From Acridotheres tristis (taxonomy: Eukaryota; Chordata; Aves; Passeriformes; Sturnidae): 64,000 nt of DNA. Below, piece by piece: positions 1 through 11,178 of this stretch. Both the position numbers and the translations under genes were made by a program. Numbering within the stretch: the stretch's first letter is position 1; every line of letters starts with the position of its first letter. The DNA lies in contig CM072894.1 of assembly GCA_037013685.1 (NCBI GenBank), forward strand, positions 15,635,449 through 15,699,448, in the 5' to 3' direction. A model generated the notes under the pieces. It saw nothing but the letters and a program-made list of their open reading frames with translations. It did not search any database and was not told the origin of the DNA.

Positions 1-1866
1 CCTACCAATTTTGCTGCTGGCTCTGTGCTGCATACCATGGCTACTTGGAACTTCATAGCCCCAGCAAAGATATTTCAACTTCTCAAACCAAGGAGCAGTT
101 TCTCAAGGAAGACCAGAACATTGCTTGTGTTTGCTGAAGGAATGATGTTTACAACACACTGCTGAACCCACCTGATACTCTCCAATAGAAAGCAGGGATC
201 CACATGCACTCAAAATTATTTTAATAAATCATAGTCATAGAGAGAGATGAAGAAAGAAGGACAGACAAGAAGTAGGTACGTTAACATTCATTTGAAATTA
301 TTGTTGCTGATAAAGCAGCCTGCTGGCTCTCCAGCTTTGTTGGATAGCAAAGCAAGGCCATAGAGCACTGAGGAGAAAGAGAAAAGCGGTGATATAGCAG
401 TAAGAGTCCTTATAGACAAGGAACAATATTATTAGGAATTGAACTGAACAATGGCAAGGACTGCATATTAGCCCATGTTTTGCTAGTGCTGACTCAGTGT
501 TCAAAACAAGGCTTTTCAGTTTTTTATACAGACACCTCCAATAAAGTGTTCTTTTTCAATACAATATATAACTAAGTAGGTTAACTTACCAGATAAACAT
601 ATAACTTGACTTTAAAATACCTATGTTTTTGACTCCATGGTGCTATAGAAAAGAAAAATCTTTGTATTGAAAAAAAAACAAACAGAACACAACCTAAAAT
701 TCTGTCATCTCCTCCCCTGGCCCCAAATCAGCACTGGCTTCCTGAGGAAATACAGTCAAGGACAGCCCAGATTAATTCTATAACTTTGTTCCAGCAGCAC
801 AGCAAACCCGGCTTTTTGAATTTACTATCTTCTTAGAAAAGAAAACTACATCCTTTAGATTTTTAAAATTCATGCTAGTTAATTAACTAGCATTGTACCA
901 TCTCACTGTCTTTTTTTCCACTTAGGGAAAATCTGCTTTATTTGCAGCTGTTAAACCAGCTTAGCTCCCACCTCTACAAAAAATAATCAAGAAGTACATG
1001 AGGTACAATGGGTAGGAAATATTTTAATGTACATCCTAAATGAGTTTCTCTAGTTCTCTTGGGAAAAAGCTTCCAAGGTTAGATGCACTTGAGTATACTT
1101 CAGAGATGAGGATTAGTTGTGTAATTGCAAAGTCTTTGGACTTCTCTCATGATTTGAGGCATTTGGAAGTGTGGACAGCATGTACAAGATCAAACTACAA
1201 AGTTTTCCACTGCGAATCAGCTGTCAATAATCCCTGCAAGCCATTAATGTCAGGTGGAATGGAATAGGACACATGTAGGTGAAATAGTAATGGCAGGTGC
1301 AGACCTGACCTTACAAGAGGTAGAGGGCTGTTAAGACAAACCATGCCATGCAATGCTGTGTCCAGCTGATCACTGCCAGTAGGAAGAGCACAAGAGAAAC
1401 TGGCACTTGAGTTAAGCAAAGGCAATACAACTAGTCATTTATTAGAAACTCTGAGTATCGGTAAACCTTATCTGTTTTGTGTTCAGTTCCTGGCACCAAT
1501 GCACACTGAAGGAATTCATTCACCTATAGAAGCTTGTCTTGTCAAACTAGTTTGCTAGATTGGAATATGGCAAATATAAAGTATTCAAATGGCAGTTATT
1601 TTGATCCAAACATAAAAACTGTGTAAATGAAGCACTATGGGATGTGTGCAGAAAGCTGTTTGTAAAAACCAGAATGCACAAATAGGCACTGAAAACTGAA
1701 TTCAGTGGCCATCTAAACTACACATGCCTTTTAGTGAGAATGAGATCTGTTTGTATGATTGATGGTTTATGTTTGTTAACCTCCTTCAGGTAGAATATTT
1801 GCTTCAGGCAGAATTTCTGCAAAAACTTTAGGACTGGCCTTAGAAAGGAATTTGCTTTTTGAATAA
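1..1866. other. Unique non-coding sequence, no gene recognised
   Basis: This is AT-rich single-copy-looking DNA. The longest open frames are under about 80 codons, overlap each other on both strands and show no recognisable domain. Apart from the palindrome at 872-893 I see no repeat family, RNA gene or promoter. It could be intergenic or intronic. Confidence 0.6.
872..893. repeat. Perfect 22-bp palindrome
   Basis: The left arm atgctagttaa at 872-882 is followed directly by its exact reverse complement at 883-893, with no spacer and no mismatch. The centre is TTAATTAA, which contains the TAATTA core bound by many homeodomain dimers. The flanking bases (c at 871, t at 894) no longer pair, so the symmetry stops there. 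It may be a dimeric transcription-factor site or a chance cruciform; nothing nearby decides which. Confidence 0.9.
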
Positions 1867-2146
<280 letters not shown>

Positions 2147-2321
2147 CTTCTTCCTTCCTTCCTTCCTTCCTTCCTTCCTTCCTTCCTTCCTTCCTTCCTT
2201 CCTTCCTTCCTTCCTTCCTTCCTTCCTTCCTTCCTTCCTTCCTTCCTTCCTTCCTTCCTTCCTTCCTTCCTTCCTTCCTTCCTTCCTTCCTTCCTTCCTT
2301 CCTTCCTTCCTTCCTTCCTTC

Positions 2322-2323
<2 letters not shown>
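2147..2323 (+). repeat. (TTCC)n tetranucleotide microsatellite, block 2
   Basis: About 44 copies of TTCC sit between two TTTC blocks. The sharp switch at both edges suggests that a T-to-C change in one unit of an older TTTC array was amplified from inside the array. The block is very homogeneous, so it is probably young and polymorphic in length. Confidence 0.97.
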
Positions 2324-2420
<97 letters not shown>

Positions 2421-2474
2421 TCCTTCTTTCCTTCTTTCTTTCTTTCTTTCCTTCTTTCTTTCTTTCTTTCTTTC

Positions 2475-2505
<31 letters not shown>

Positions 2506-2523
2506 TTCTCTCTTTCTTTCTCT
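2324..2523 (+). repeat. (TTTC)n block 3 grading into CT-rich sequence
   Basis: TTTC units continue to about 2475 with a few TTCC variants, then the tract becomes (TC)n mixed with TTTC and ends at 'tctgaagg'. This is the more degraded edge of the compound array. The three blocks together give 657 bases with no purine on the plus strand, which is the composition needed for intramolecular triplex (H-DNA) formation. Confidence 0.95.
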
Positions 2524-3397
2524 GAAGGAAGTAAAACGGGTCCAAAGAGCAGCAGTGTATAAAGACAAAGCCTGAATATTGTATCTTACCAGTGATACAC
2601 AAGTGTTAGTCAAATGGAGAGATGACAGTGAAATAAGGAAACAATTAAACTTCAATACAACAAAATGAGGAATAACATTCCAGTCAGATCTAATCACATT
2701 ATGTATAGCATAACTTTCAATTGAAAGTCCATAAAACCCAACCACACCTCAGCCAGTTTGTCTGGCATCCGTCCTGTATAATAAGCCAGAGGTTCCTCGT
2801 GGCACAACTCCAAGTTAGTTTGAAACCATGTCTGCAGTGGGGATGGCACTGAGCCATGTTTCCAAAGAAGTAGAATAATTTTTCTGGTGGGAAAGGTCAG
2901 GCAGTACAGAGCCATGAGGGATGAGATTCCCTTTTTCGGCTTTTTCTCCATTCTTAATCCTTCAAATATATTTCTTTTAATAGTAAAATTCATTCAAAAA
3001 CAGAAAACCTAACATTAAAGCAATGTTAAAGATCTATTTAGACTGACAGGCATCAGGAAATACAGAACCCAGGCAAACTGGGTTGTATCATTATAAAACT
3101 TGCAAAGAATTTTTAAGTTGCTGGTTACCTTTCCTCTGTCCTATAAGTCTCCTCCCAATCAAGTTTTTTAAACTCTTGCCTAACATTGAGAAAAAGAAGA
3201 GGATGTAATGGATTCTCATTCCCATGTTCTGTATTTGATATGTGCAAATATATGCATGAATATAGAAGTTAATTTGCATTTATCTTCCATTTTAAATAAT
3301 AATCTTATTCATAATGCATAAATGGATTCCATATGCTATCAGACAAATCATTTCTAATTTTCTTTATGGAAGCACATATGGGAACTGTATTCACCCA
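2524..3397. other. Unique non-coding sequence, no gene recognised
   Basis: This is AT-rich single-copy-looking DNA between the microsatellite and the hairpin repeat. I see only short open frames without recognisable motifs and no repeat family. Confidence 0.55.
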
Positions 3398-3469
3398 GGG
3401 TCAAATCCTGGCTCCGTTGAAGTCAATGGCAAATTTCCCACTAATTTTGCAAGGGCCAGGATTTCACCC
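3398..3469. mobile_element. MITE-like inverted repeat (72 bp)
   Basis: Arms of 15 bp at 3398-3412 and 3455-3469 pair with one mismatch (core aaatcctggc against gccaggattt). The interior carries 'gaagtcaatgg', a phrase I associate with short palindromic interspersed repeats found in many copies in birds, turtles and crocodilians. It has the structure of a non-autonomous DNA transposon or foldback relic and has no coding capacity. Family assignment is from memory of the motif; the arm pairing is seen directly. Confidence 0.6.
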
Positions 3470-4483
3470 TTGATGTTCAGCCACCCTAATAATACAAAGA
3501 GCCAATGTTGTTCTCTCTTCTCATATGTCAGATGAGTTTGAACAAGAACTGAGTTATCATTGAATTAATGTAATCCATCCCTCTGCATTTTCTAGCTTGC
3601 ATCAAATTCTTTGCTTGGGGTGAGTGGGATACAGATTTACAGATAAGTAGCCACACAGTTGTCTGTAAATGTTATCAGTGCCAGAGACTTTGCAAAGACA
3701 AGCAGAGCAGGTCACTGGGAAATTACATAGGAAAAAGCATTCACTGGAGAGGAAGGGCAATAGGGAGCTTTCCTGTGGTTGGAAGCATTTCTTAGGGAAC
3801 TGGGTCTGTGGCATCTTTTGACATTTTGTGGGTCATGGTTGCATCTGGTATAACAGAGGATGATTTCTTGCCACATTCCTCATTCTCTGCGGCCCTGCCT
3901 GAAATTTAGCAGATGCATAGAAAGTGGATTTCGGGCGGTTGAATTACTCTTGCAATCTGAATTTGTTCTCCAGAGCCCCTAACTTCTCTATAATGCGAGA
4001 GGAAATGCCCCCCTGGTGGCTAAAATGGTGTCCACTGTGGGATGGAGGTGTGCCCAGTCATTTGTCATCAGTGCAAATGCTTGGATTTATGGCTAACATT
4101 GTGCAAACTGTCCATGCTGCTTGAGAGAAGATATCTCTTGTGGCTCCTGCAGCAGAGATAGAGTTCTTGTACTTTGGTTGCACTCGGTGAGAGCCAGAAG
4201 TTCAAATTCCTCTTAATTCCTGTGTTGGATTTACAGCATTACAGCATTCCATCTGGCACCTAGATAAGGAATGCACATTGAGAGAAACTTTTGTGAAACT
4301 GACTGCATCACTCTGTTGTGAAACTTTGTGTCATCTATTCCAGAGGTGGGTGGCTGATATCCAGGACTGAACTAGATTCAAATTCAAGCATCTCTAAAAT
4401 TCACACAAGTTAAGCTTCCGAAATCTTTTTGCTTATTAAGTGTTTTAAATATGTATAAGCAAACTCTTAATTTTCCTGCCAGA
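3470..4483. other. Unique non-coding sequence with a CTCF-like site
   Basis: Nothing coding is recognised. The interval holds a strong CTCF-like motif at 4006-4021, listed separately. The sequence around 3840-4140 is somewhat richer in GC than its flanks. Confidence 0.55.
4006..4021 (-). promoter_or_regulatory. CTCF-like binding motif
   Basis: On the minus strand the sequence reads AGCCACCAGGGGGGCA. The twelve bases GCCACCAGGGGG agree exactly with the core of the vertebrate CTCF consensus (TGGCCACCAGGGGGCGCTA); the 3' part departs by an extra G. CTCF is a zinc-finger protein that sets insulators and chromatin-loop anchors, and motif orientation (here minus) matters for loop direction. Occupancy cannot be judged from sequence alone. 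Confidence 0.5.
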
Positions 4484-4699
4484 ACCAGGCTGGACATCAG
4501 TAGGAATTTTTTCACTGAAAGGGCTGTCAGACACTGGAACAGGCTGCCCAGGGAGGTGGTGAAGTTACCATCCCTGAAAGTGTTCAAGAAATGACTGGAC
4601 ATGGCACTTAGTGCTATAGTTGATAAGGTGGTGTTTGGTCACAGGTTGGACTCAATGATCTTAGTGGTCTTTTCCAAACTTAATTTTTATGATTCTACG
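4484..4699 (+). mobile_element. CR1 LINE, 5'-truncated 3' end
   Basis: The segment carries the phrases expected near the CR1 3' end in order: 'ggctggacatcag', 'cactggaacaggctgcc', 'cagggaggtgg', 'tgttcaag', 'ggttggactcaatgatctt' and the terminal 'atgattcta'. The insert is about 216 bp, so it lacks all but the last codons of the reverse-transcriptase ORF and the 3' UTR. Heavy 5' truncation without a poly-A tail is normal for CR1. It is moderately diverged, with single-base changes and small deletions, hence not recent. This family identifies the host as a bird or other sauropsid. Confidence 0.93.
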
Positions 4700-7600
4700 A
4701 AGTAACTGACATTCTGGCTCACAGAAAAAAAAGGAAATATTTTACTTAGCATATGCACATTTGAAACTGTTCACCAATTAAAAATAAACATCCGTTTGAA
4801 ATGAAAAAACAGAAATTTCCAGTTAGATAAAGAAAATACATTTCTGGGCTTTTTGCTCCCTTTTTTGACCATAAATATTAGTCTGCGTCAGTTAAGATTC
4901 TTGAAGCATTGTGGTTTAAATTGTAGTTTTGACAAATCAATTTATTTGAATTTATGAAAACATGTTACTCAGTCTAATTAATTGTTAAGATCCATTGATT
5001 TGGAGTCATTTCACTAGAAAAAAAATCCTCATTAAGAAAATCAGCCAAGATCTTTCCTGGTGCAAATATCAGCATCATCTACCAGTGGTCCTGGCAAGAA
5101 CTCTGGGGTCAGCACCACCACATCAGTGTCTGCTGAAGCAGACATGCTCCATTGTGTAAGGACTATGAGATAAGGCATCGTGTAATATGCGAGAAGCTGG
5201 ACTAAAGAGCTGGAACAATAAATTATATTAATAACTTGAATTTTCGCTAATTTATCTCTGCAAGGTAGTATTCCATTTTATTTTGTCTGCATTTTTATTT
5301 TCAGCTCTAAGACATGACAAGATGTGAATTATGATCTATTCATTCATACCCAGTTTCAACACAACTGGGTGTGAATTAATACTCCATAATTCATATAGTG
5401 GAGTGTCTTATTACAATTATAAAATTTTATTAGAAAATGTTTTTTAATATTTATATTGTTAATTAAATGATGATGAGTCTCATAAATTCTGAACAATGAA
5501 TTAGGTTGTATTAGGCACTATTCAGATTTCATCTGTTAGCCAATCAAGGTACACAGACTTCTCTATTATTTAATATGTTGTATAATAATGTTGGGCAAGG
5601 AGATTTGTCTTTAGAATGTGGAATTTCTTATTCAGATGAATTTATCAGAAAATTTTCTTTACTAATTTCTAAACATAAGGGTCAGTATGGGAATACTGTT
5701 TCCCTCTACAGATGTTAATTCACTGAATATAGCTAAGAATGTTAATTCTTCATTTGAAAAGCAAGTAAACCTCAGGTCACATAAACCTTGGGCAATTAAG
5801 CAGCGTTGGTTTTGAGGGCAGCAGGAGTCTCTCTTATCTGCTAAGTCTCCTAAAGTGCTTTAATCTTTTGTATTTTGGATCTAGGTCTGCTTTTTATGTC
5901 CTCATTGTGAAAGTCTCATTCCAGGTCTGCTTGTGAAAGCACTTAAACAAGTGCTCAAAGTCAAACATATGCTTCAATGTGTCCTAAATTAAACTGAGAT
6001 CTGCAGTACTCTCAGGTATATAGAAACTGAAGATGAGGTGCGTAGTGGAAATTGCAGTTCAGATAGATGTGGATTGCATGACATTACTAGGATAAAGATG
6101 TCCCAATTCTGATCATTACCCCTCAGATCAGAACCATGCCATCTACTAAATGACATGGAAGAATGCAGCAGCAAGAGTTAGATAAAAAGGCTGACATGTT
6201 CAGTAAAAAAAGTGACTATCTTTGGTTATAAAATATTGTGTGATATAAACAATAGTAAATAATTTAAATACATACTGTATCTTTCTAAACATTTTTTTTG
6301 ATTCTCACGTATTTTTCTTACTGGTTTCTTTTGAGAATTTCCATTTGAATTTGATTGTACAATGGATGAGTTTAATGCCCAGAGAAGCGAAATTACTTTG
6401 AGTTAGGTAAAGTGAAGACCTGCAGAGATACACCAATAACTCACCTCCTCCCCAGCCTTTGACATCCTTTTGATTACAGATGGCATAAGGACTTCATCCC
6501 AGGTAGAGATTTGCTGTGCAAGGATTCAGGGCTGAGCTGTTTAAAGCCAGGATAATGTGTGGCAGAATTCTTCCCCCTCAGGTGTTGCTGTTGCGAGAGT
6601 GCAGCCACAGTTGCCTACTGCTGCTGTATTAATAATGGAACACTCACGGAAATTCCATGCAAAATTGATTTTTGAACAGTATGTAAGAATCTAATATGAA
6701 GTCTTAAAATGTCATTGAAAAATTTGTTTGTAATTTACTTAGTCGCTAAGAACCTACTACCCCACTATAAACAATTTTACTGTATTTCTCCCCATTAAAC
6801 AACAATTTTTTGCATATTTGTTCAGCCTTCTCGCTGTGACGTGCCACTGTGAGCTGATAGATAGATATTTAAATCCATATGTGGGGTCTGTTTCTTTTGT
6901 TGCTTATTCAAATAACAAGTGGATATATCATTTTCATCATGGTGCAGGTGAATGGTGTTAATAGTTCATAATCTAACACAGAATGTTCACTGATGAATGA
7001 CAAATGTACTGTTCGGAGAAGAGTGAACATGCTTCTATGGCTGCAAAAATGGTTCTTTTTTTAAGCTCTGAAATAAAAGACTGTCAAGTACAGAGCAAAG
7101 ATTCCTGGGGTTGAGGCCCAGGACAAGGGAGTGGGAGAGCTTCATTTTCATTGTTTTGGTTCCAGAGCTTTCTTTGGGACTTGAAGTATTTTACTTGATT
7201 TAACCTTCCGTTCACTGACCAAAACTTTGTCGATATAATTGCAAGTGTAATTTTACATGCAACTCTTAATGTTGCCACTGATTGATAATAAGCATGTACA
7301 AATAAACTGTAATAACTTTTAGTAGTTTTAAAAAGCTGAAGGTATTTTTCTGTCTCATTTCTTTATCTCAAAAATTGATCTGAAAATATGTTCACAGTTT
7401 GCACAAATTCCACAAGTATTCTGTAAATGTGTGATATTGTTATTTTCAGTATGGACAATCAATGTTTGGGATAAATGTCATTTCACATGCTAACAAAACT
7501 TGGGGGTGGCTTGATAATCAGAGGTTATGGCTCTGTATTTTCTGCAAACAGCTTTTCCATGCAGATCTGTTTCTTGAGCTTCTGTAATACAACAGGATTT

Positions 7601-7747
7601 GCTTGTAAAATATAAAAATTAGATTTCAGAGTATATTTTTCCCCTGCATTTTTATTGAGTCCCTTTCTGTCTGTCAAAGAAAGCTCTTAGTATTTCACAC
7701 TTCTCCCCATGCCTTTACTAGTATAATCCAGGTTAAAAATACAATGG
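4700..7747. other. Unique non-coding sequence, no gene recognised
   Basis: About 3 kb of AT-rich DNA without an open frame above 64 codons. I see no repeat family, RNA gene or CpG-rich segment in it. Confidence 0.6.
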
Positions 7748-7872
7748 TGGACTGGATCTCAGGAGATGTGAATTCCATTTGAACTTCTCCCATTGTCTTT
7801 TTTGACCCGGGAAAGTCACTCTCCTATGCCCACTTCTTACCTGTACGTTTGAGATAGTAATTATTTGCCTTA
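7748..7872 (+). mobile_element. MIR-type SINE relic
   Basis: The order of phrases follows the MIR (CORE-SINE) consensus: 'ggatctcaggagatgtgaattcc' (consensus ggactcaggagacctgggttc), then 'ttgacccgggaaagtcact' (gaccttgggcaagtcactt), then a pyrimidine-rich part and 'gagatagtaattatt' near the position of the ggataataat part. Divergence is high, as expected for an element that predates the bird-mammal split. No function is implied, though old MIR copies are sometimes retained as enhancers. Confidence 0.6.
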
Positions 7873-10800
7873 ATTGCCTAGCCCGTGAGCCTTAGGAATC
7901 CAATGTATATAGAAAGTAGCCAATAATTCTTATTTTAGTAGACACTTTTAGCACCTCTCGTATGTAAAAGTATGTAACAGAGGTGCAAATATTTTGTGGA
8001 AATGATGGATTCTTTTCTGTCTTTCATGAACAGTCTCCTAAGAAACATATGGTAGATACAGGGGAAAATATAGTGATACCACAGAGTTCCTCTACAAAGC
8101 CTTGAAAACACAGCATAGAGTGGAGACTTACTGGGTTTTTTTTAGCTTTCTTCCCTCTCCATGAAACCAATACCTTTTTGAGAAAAGGAGTACTAAAAAG
8201 TGCTTAGAAGGGAGGGCTATATGAATCTGCCTTGTGTGCATACTGTTTGTTTCAAGAGTAGGAGCAAAAGTCTGAACCTCAGCAGGAAAAATATGGGCTA
8301 TGGCTTTCCTTATACACGTCTTGGCTTCCTGCATGGAAGGAAATAATTTGGTAAAATTAGGCAGACCAATTTTGTTTCCTACAATATTTAATGAGCAAGA
8401 AAAACTCTAATGTTTGGATAATCTTTCAAAAACTATCTTGTGCTTTCACTGTTTAGGGAAATTTTTAAGTTAGCATTAGCATGAAAATCTACAGATGTTA
8501 TCTCTTTATTCTTTGTCTGAGATCAAATTTATCTGAGTAACCAACATTAAAAATGTGTAAATGTGTGACAAACACAATGAATCTTGAATATATTAAAGAA
8601 ACAAACAGATGAACCATCTGGAAATGAGATGTAGATCTGAAATAACTGCCAGTGGCACAATCCAGGCATAATCCCTGGAATAATTTACACAGAGCAACTG
8701 TATCAAGAGCCAGAACCTATTCTTTTAGAAGGCTGAGTTTAATAATGACTGCACGTTATCATTCAACTTGCTGGGTAAATATTGACAAAGGAGTGACACA
8801 TGCTGTAGAAATGTATCTATGTCCTGCATTCCCTCTAGGGAAACTTCTGCATTTTGAATTTCCCCTGCTGTTTTTTTTCCATTTGTACTTTCTATGCCTC
8901 TCTCATCTAAAATGATTGCAGTAGGTGTAACTCTGCAACTACAGGAATCAGCTTGTTAGCTTTGAAATTATTTTTGATAACTCGTACATACAAATTATAG
9001 GGCATTAGTAGTTATGCCTATAAATGCCTTTTATGTAAAATAGGACAATTTGATGAATGAAGAAAATTCGGATATCACCATTAAGTAGACCTTAATTTTG
9101 CCATATACCATTAAGAATTCAGATGTAATTCATCAGCTTTTCTCCTTCTGCTATCACCTGAAAAATATCACAATCTCACATAAGCCCAGTGCAAACTACT
9201 CATGATGGAAATCAGTAGATTTTTCTATTAAGTGGTTAACTAATGTGATTCAGCAGGATTTGTTTTCTTGTAGCACTGGAATGTTTTGACAGTCAGAAAT
9301 TTCATTGGTAGTGATCATGGAACAACACAAATTAGATCTTGTATTCTTTACACCTTCACATTACTGGCAAAGGTGAGACACCCCAACAAACAATGCATCT
9401 TGAGGAATGTTTGCAGGGTATTTTAATGGTGAATATATTGCAAACCTGGATAGAAACTAGGTTGCAGTATATCTTAAGTGACTGATTTAAACCCATACCT
9501 AATGTATCTTGTAGGTTAGCATTAATTTGACTTGCTGAGTGGATGGAATTTATGGATATAATGCATTGCACTAGGCAAATAAAAACATCCTCCTTCAGTA
9601 ATAAAGGTGAAGGCAGGCTCCATACTGGCAAACCAAGCACTGTCTTCAAAGCTTTAGCTGTGTAAAATCCATCCTACTTCTGTGGCACAGAGATGCAACA
9701 TATTGCAAGTGACCCATCAGGAAATACCATTCTGCAATTCTATTTATGCTTAGATTTTTTTTTTTTTTAATCTGCACTCAGCATTCATCTCTTCCATACA
9801 ATTCCCATTTCCCGCATCTTTTTCTTCTTCCCACTTTTTTATTGTTCTTAGCATCTTAGCTTTCTACTCCCTCAGGTATTTCAAATTACCTTATTTCAGA
9901 AGGTTTGATCACCTTCCTCCTCACTTTTGTTCTTCTCTGATTGTTTCTATAGCACATGACAGAAAGCAACATTAAAATATTTGTGCTGGTGCTTACTAGT
10001 ACATCATGCAAACACAATCACAGCAAGTATAGACTTTATTCTGGAAAACTTACAGCTTTAATTAAACTTACAATTTTAATTAGAGCAAACCTTGGAAATT
10101 AACATGGAGAAAAGGAAGAGATTTTCCACATTAGCAGGTAGCAGGTTTAGAAATAGAACCTATCTATATCTTTGACTCATTACAGTACTTTGTCATTCTA
10201 CTGGTACTTCTTTTGCTTCTGTTCTTTCCATAAAGAAATCAGCCTTATTTTTCCTTTCAGGAAAAGATTATGTTTTTATTGTGAAATCTCTTCTACAAAG
10301 GCAAGGACTTGACTTTCTAAATGAGGCTCCATTACACTTGAAGCTAAGTCTCTAATAAAGACCTAGTTGGAACTGTACTCAAAATATGATGTGTTTGTCC
10401 AAAATGTAACCTATTTTGTAGCTTGATCCTTCCTCTTCAATAGGAGTTTGAGAACAGTTAAATAATCAGAATAGAATAGTTGTTTCTGTCTGTGCAAATG
10501 GATTGGATGATGGTTTAAACAGGTAGATGAGATTTCCCTCCATTCGTGGAGAAGCTGTATATGTGTATTTAAAGATTAAAGATGTGTTGAATATTTTTAT
10601 TCCACTCACTCCCTCCACTTTTTTTTTTTTTTTTTTTTTTTTTAACTTTCAGGATTACTTTTTAGAGGCTGGCAAGTGTTTGCTCTTTCTAAAATCTCTG
10701 GAAATTATGATCTCTCCATGTGTCTTTCTTTGCCTGTGAGGTTAGCCAAAGGATTTTGCCATTGCTGAGATATATTTCTTTTTAAGCTCTAAATATTTGA

Positions 10801-11035
10801 CATCCTAACAAATTCAAAAAACTTTTATCTTGCAGGAATGACCCAGAGCTTTGTGAATCAACATAGGGTCTTCCCTCACTAATAACAGAAAACTTTTGGA
10901 GTTTTGGCAGCTGAGTTTTGTTTGTTTGGCATTTTGACCCTGAGCACTTTTAAGCCTAAACAGTTACGTCTACTCTAGTGAAGTAAATGAACATAGTCAA
11001 GCAGATGAAGTTCCACAAATGCTTAAGAGCTTGCT
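7873..11035. other. Unique non-coding sequence with two T-runs
   Basis: No gene is recognised. The only distinct structures are runs of 14 T at 9755-9768 and 25 T at 10619-10643. Open frames are short and without motifs. Confidence 0.6.
10619..10643 (+). repeat. Mononucleotide run T25
   Basis: Twenty-five consecutive T. On the minus strand it is a poly-A run that could mark the tail of a retrocopy, but I see neither a polyadenylation signal next to it nor a recognisable source transcript, so a simple repeat is the safer reading. Confidence 0.9.
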
Positions 11036-11178
11036 GGCTGACTTTTCGAAAGATATGCTCTAGTTCAGCCACAAATTACTTGGCTAGACCCTGGAATTGC
11101 TGGGTGAAATTCTATGGTCTGTGTTGTGCAGCACTTCAGACTAGATGATCACATTGGTCCCTTCTGACCTTGACACAC
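11036..11178 (+). mobile_element. CR1 LINE 3' end, older sauropsid subfamily
   Basis: The segment reads 'gaaagatatgctctagttc', then 'gctgggtgaaattctatgg', 'ctgtgttgtgcag' and 'cagactagatgatcac' with 'ggtcccttctgacctt'. This is the 3' UTR of a CR1 type that is common in turtles and crocodilians and survives in birds as old copies. It differs from the younger bird type at 4484-4699. Only the 3' UTR remains; the poorly matching ends fit an old, eroded insert. Confidence 0.85.
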
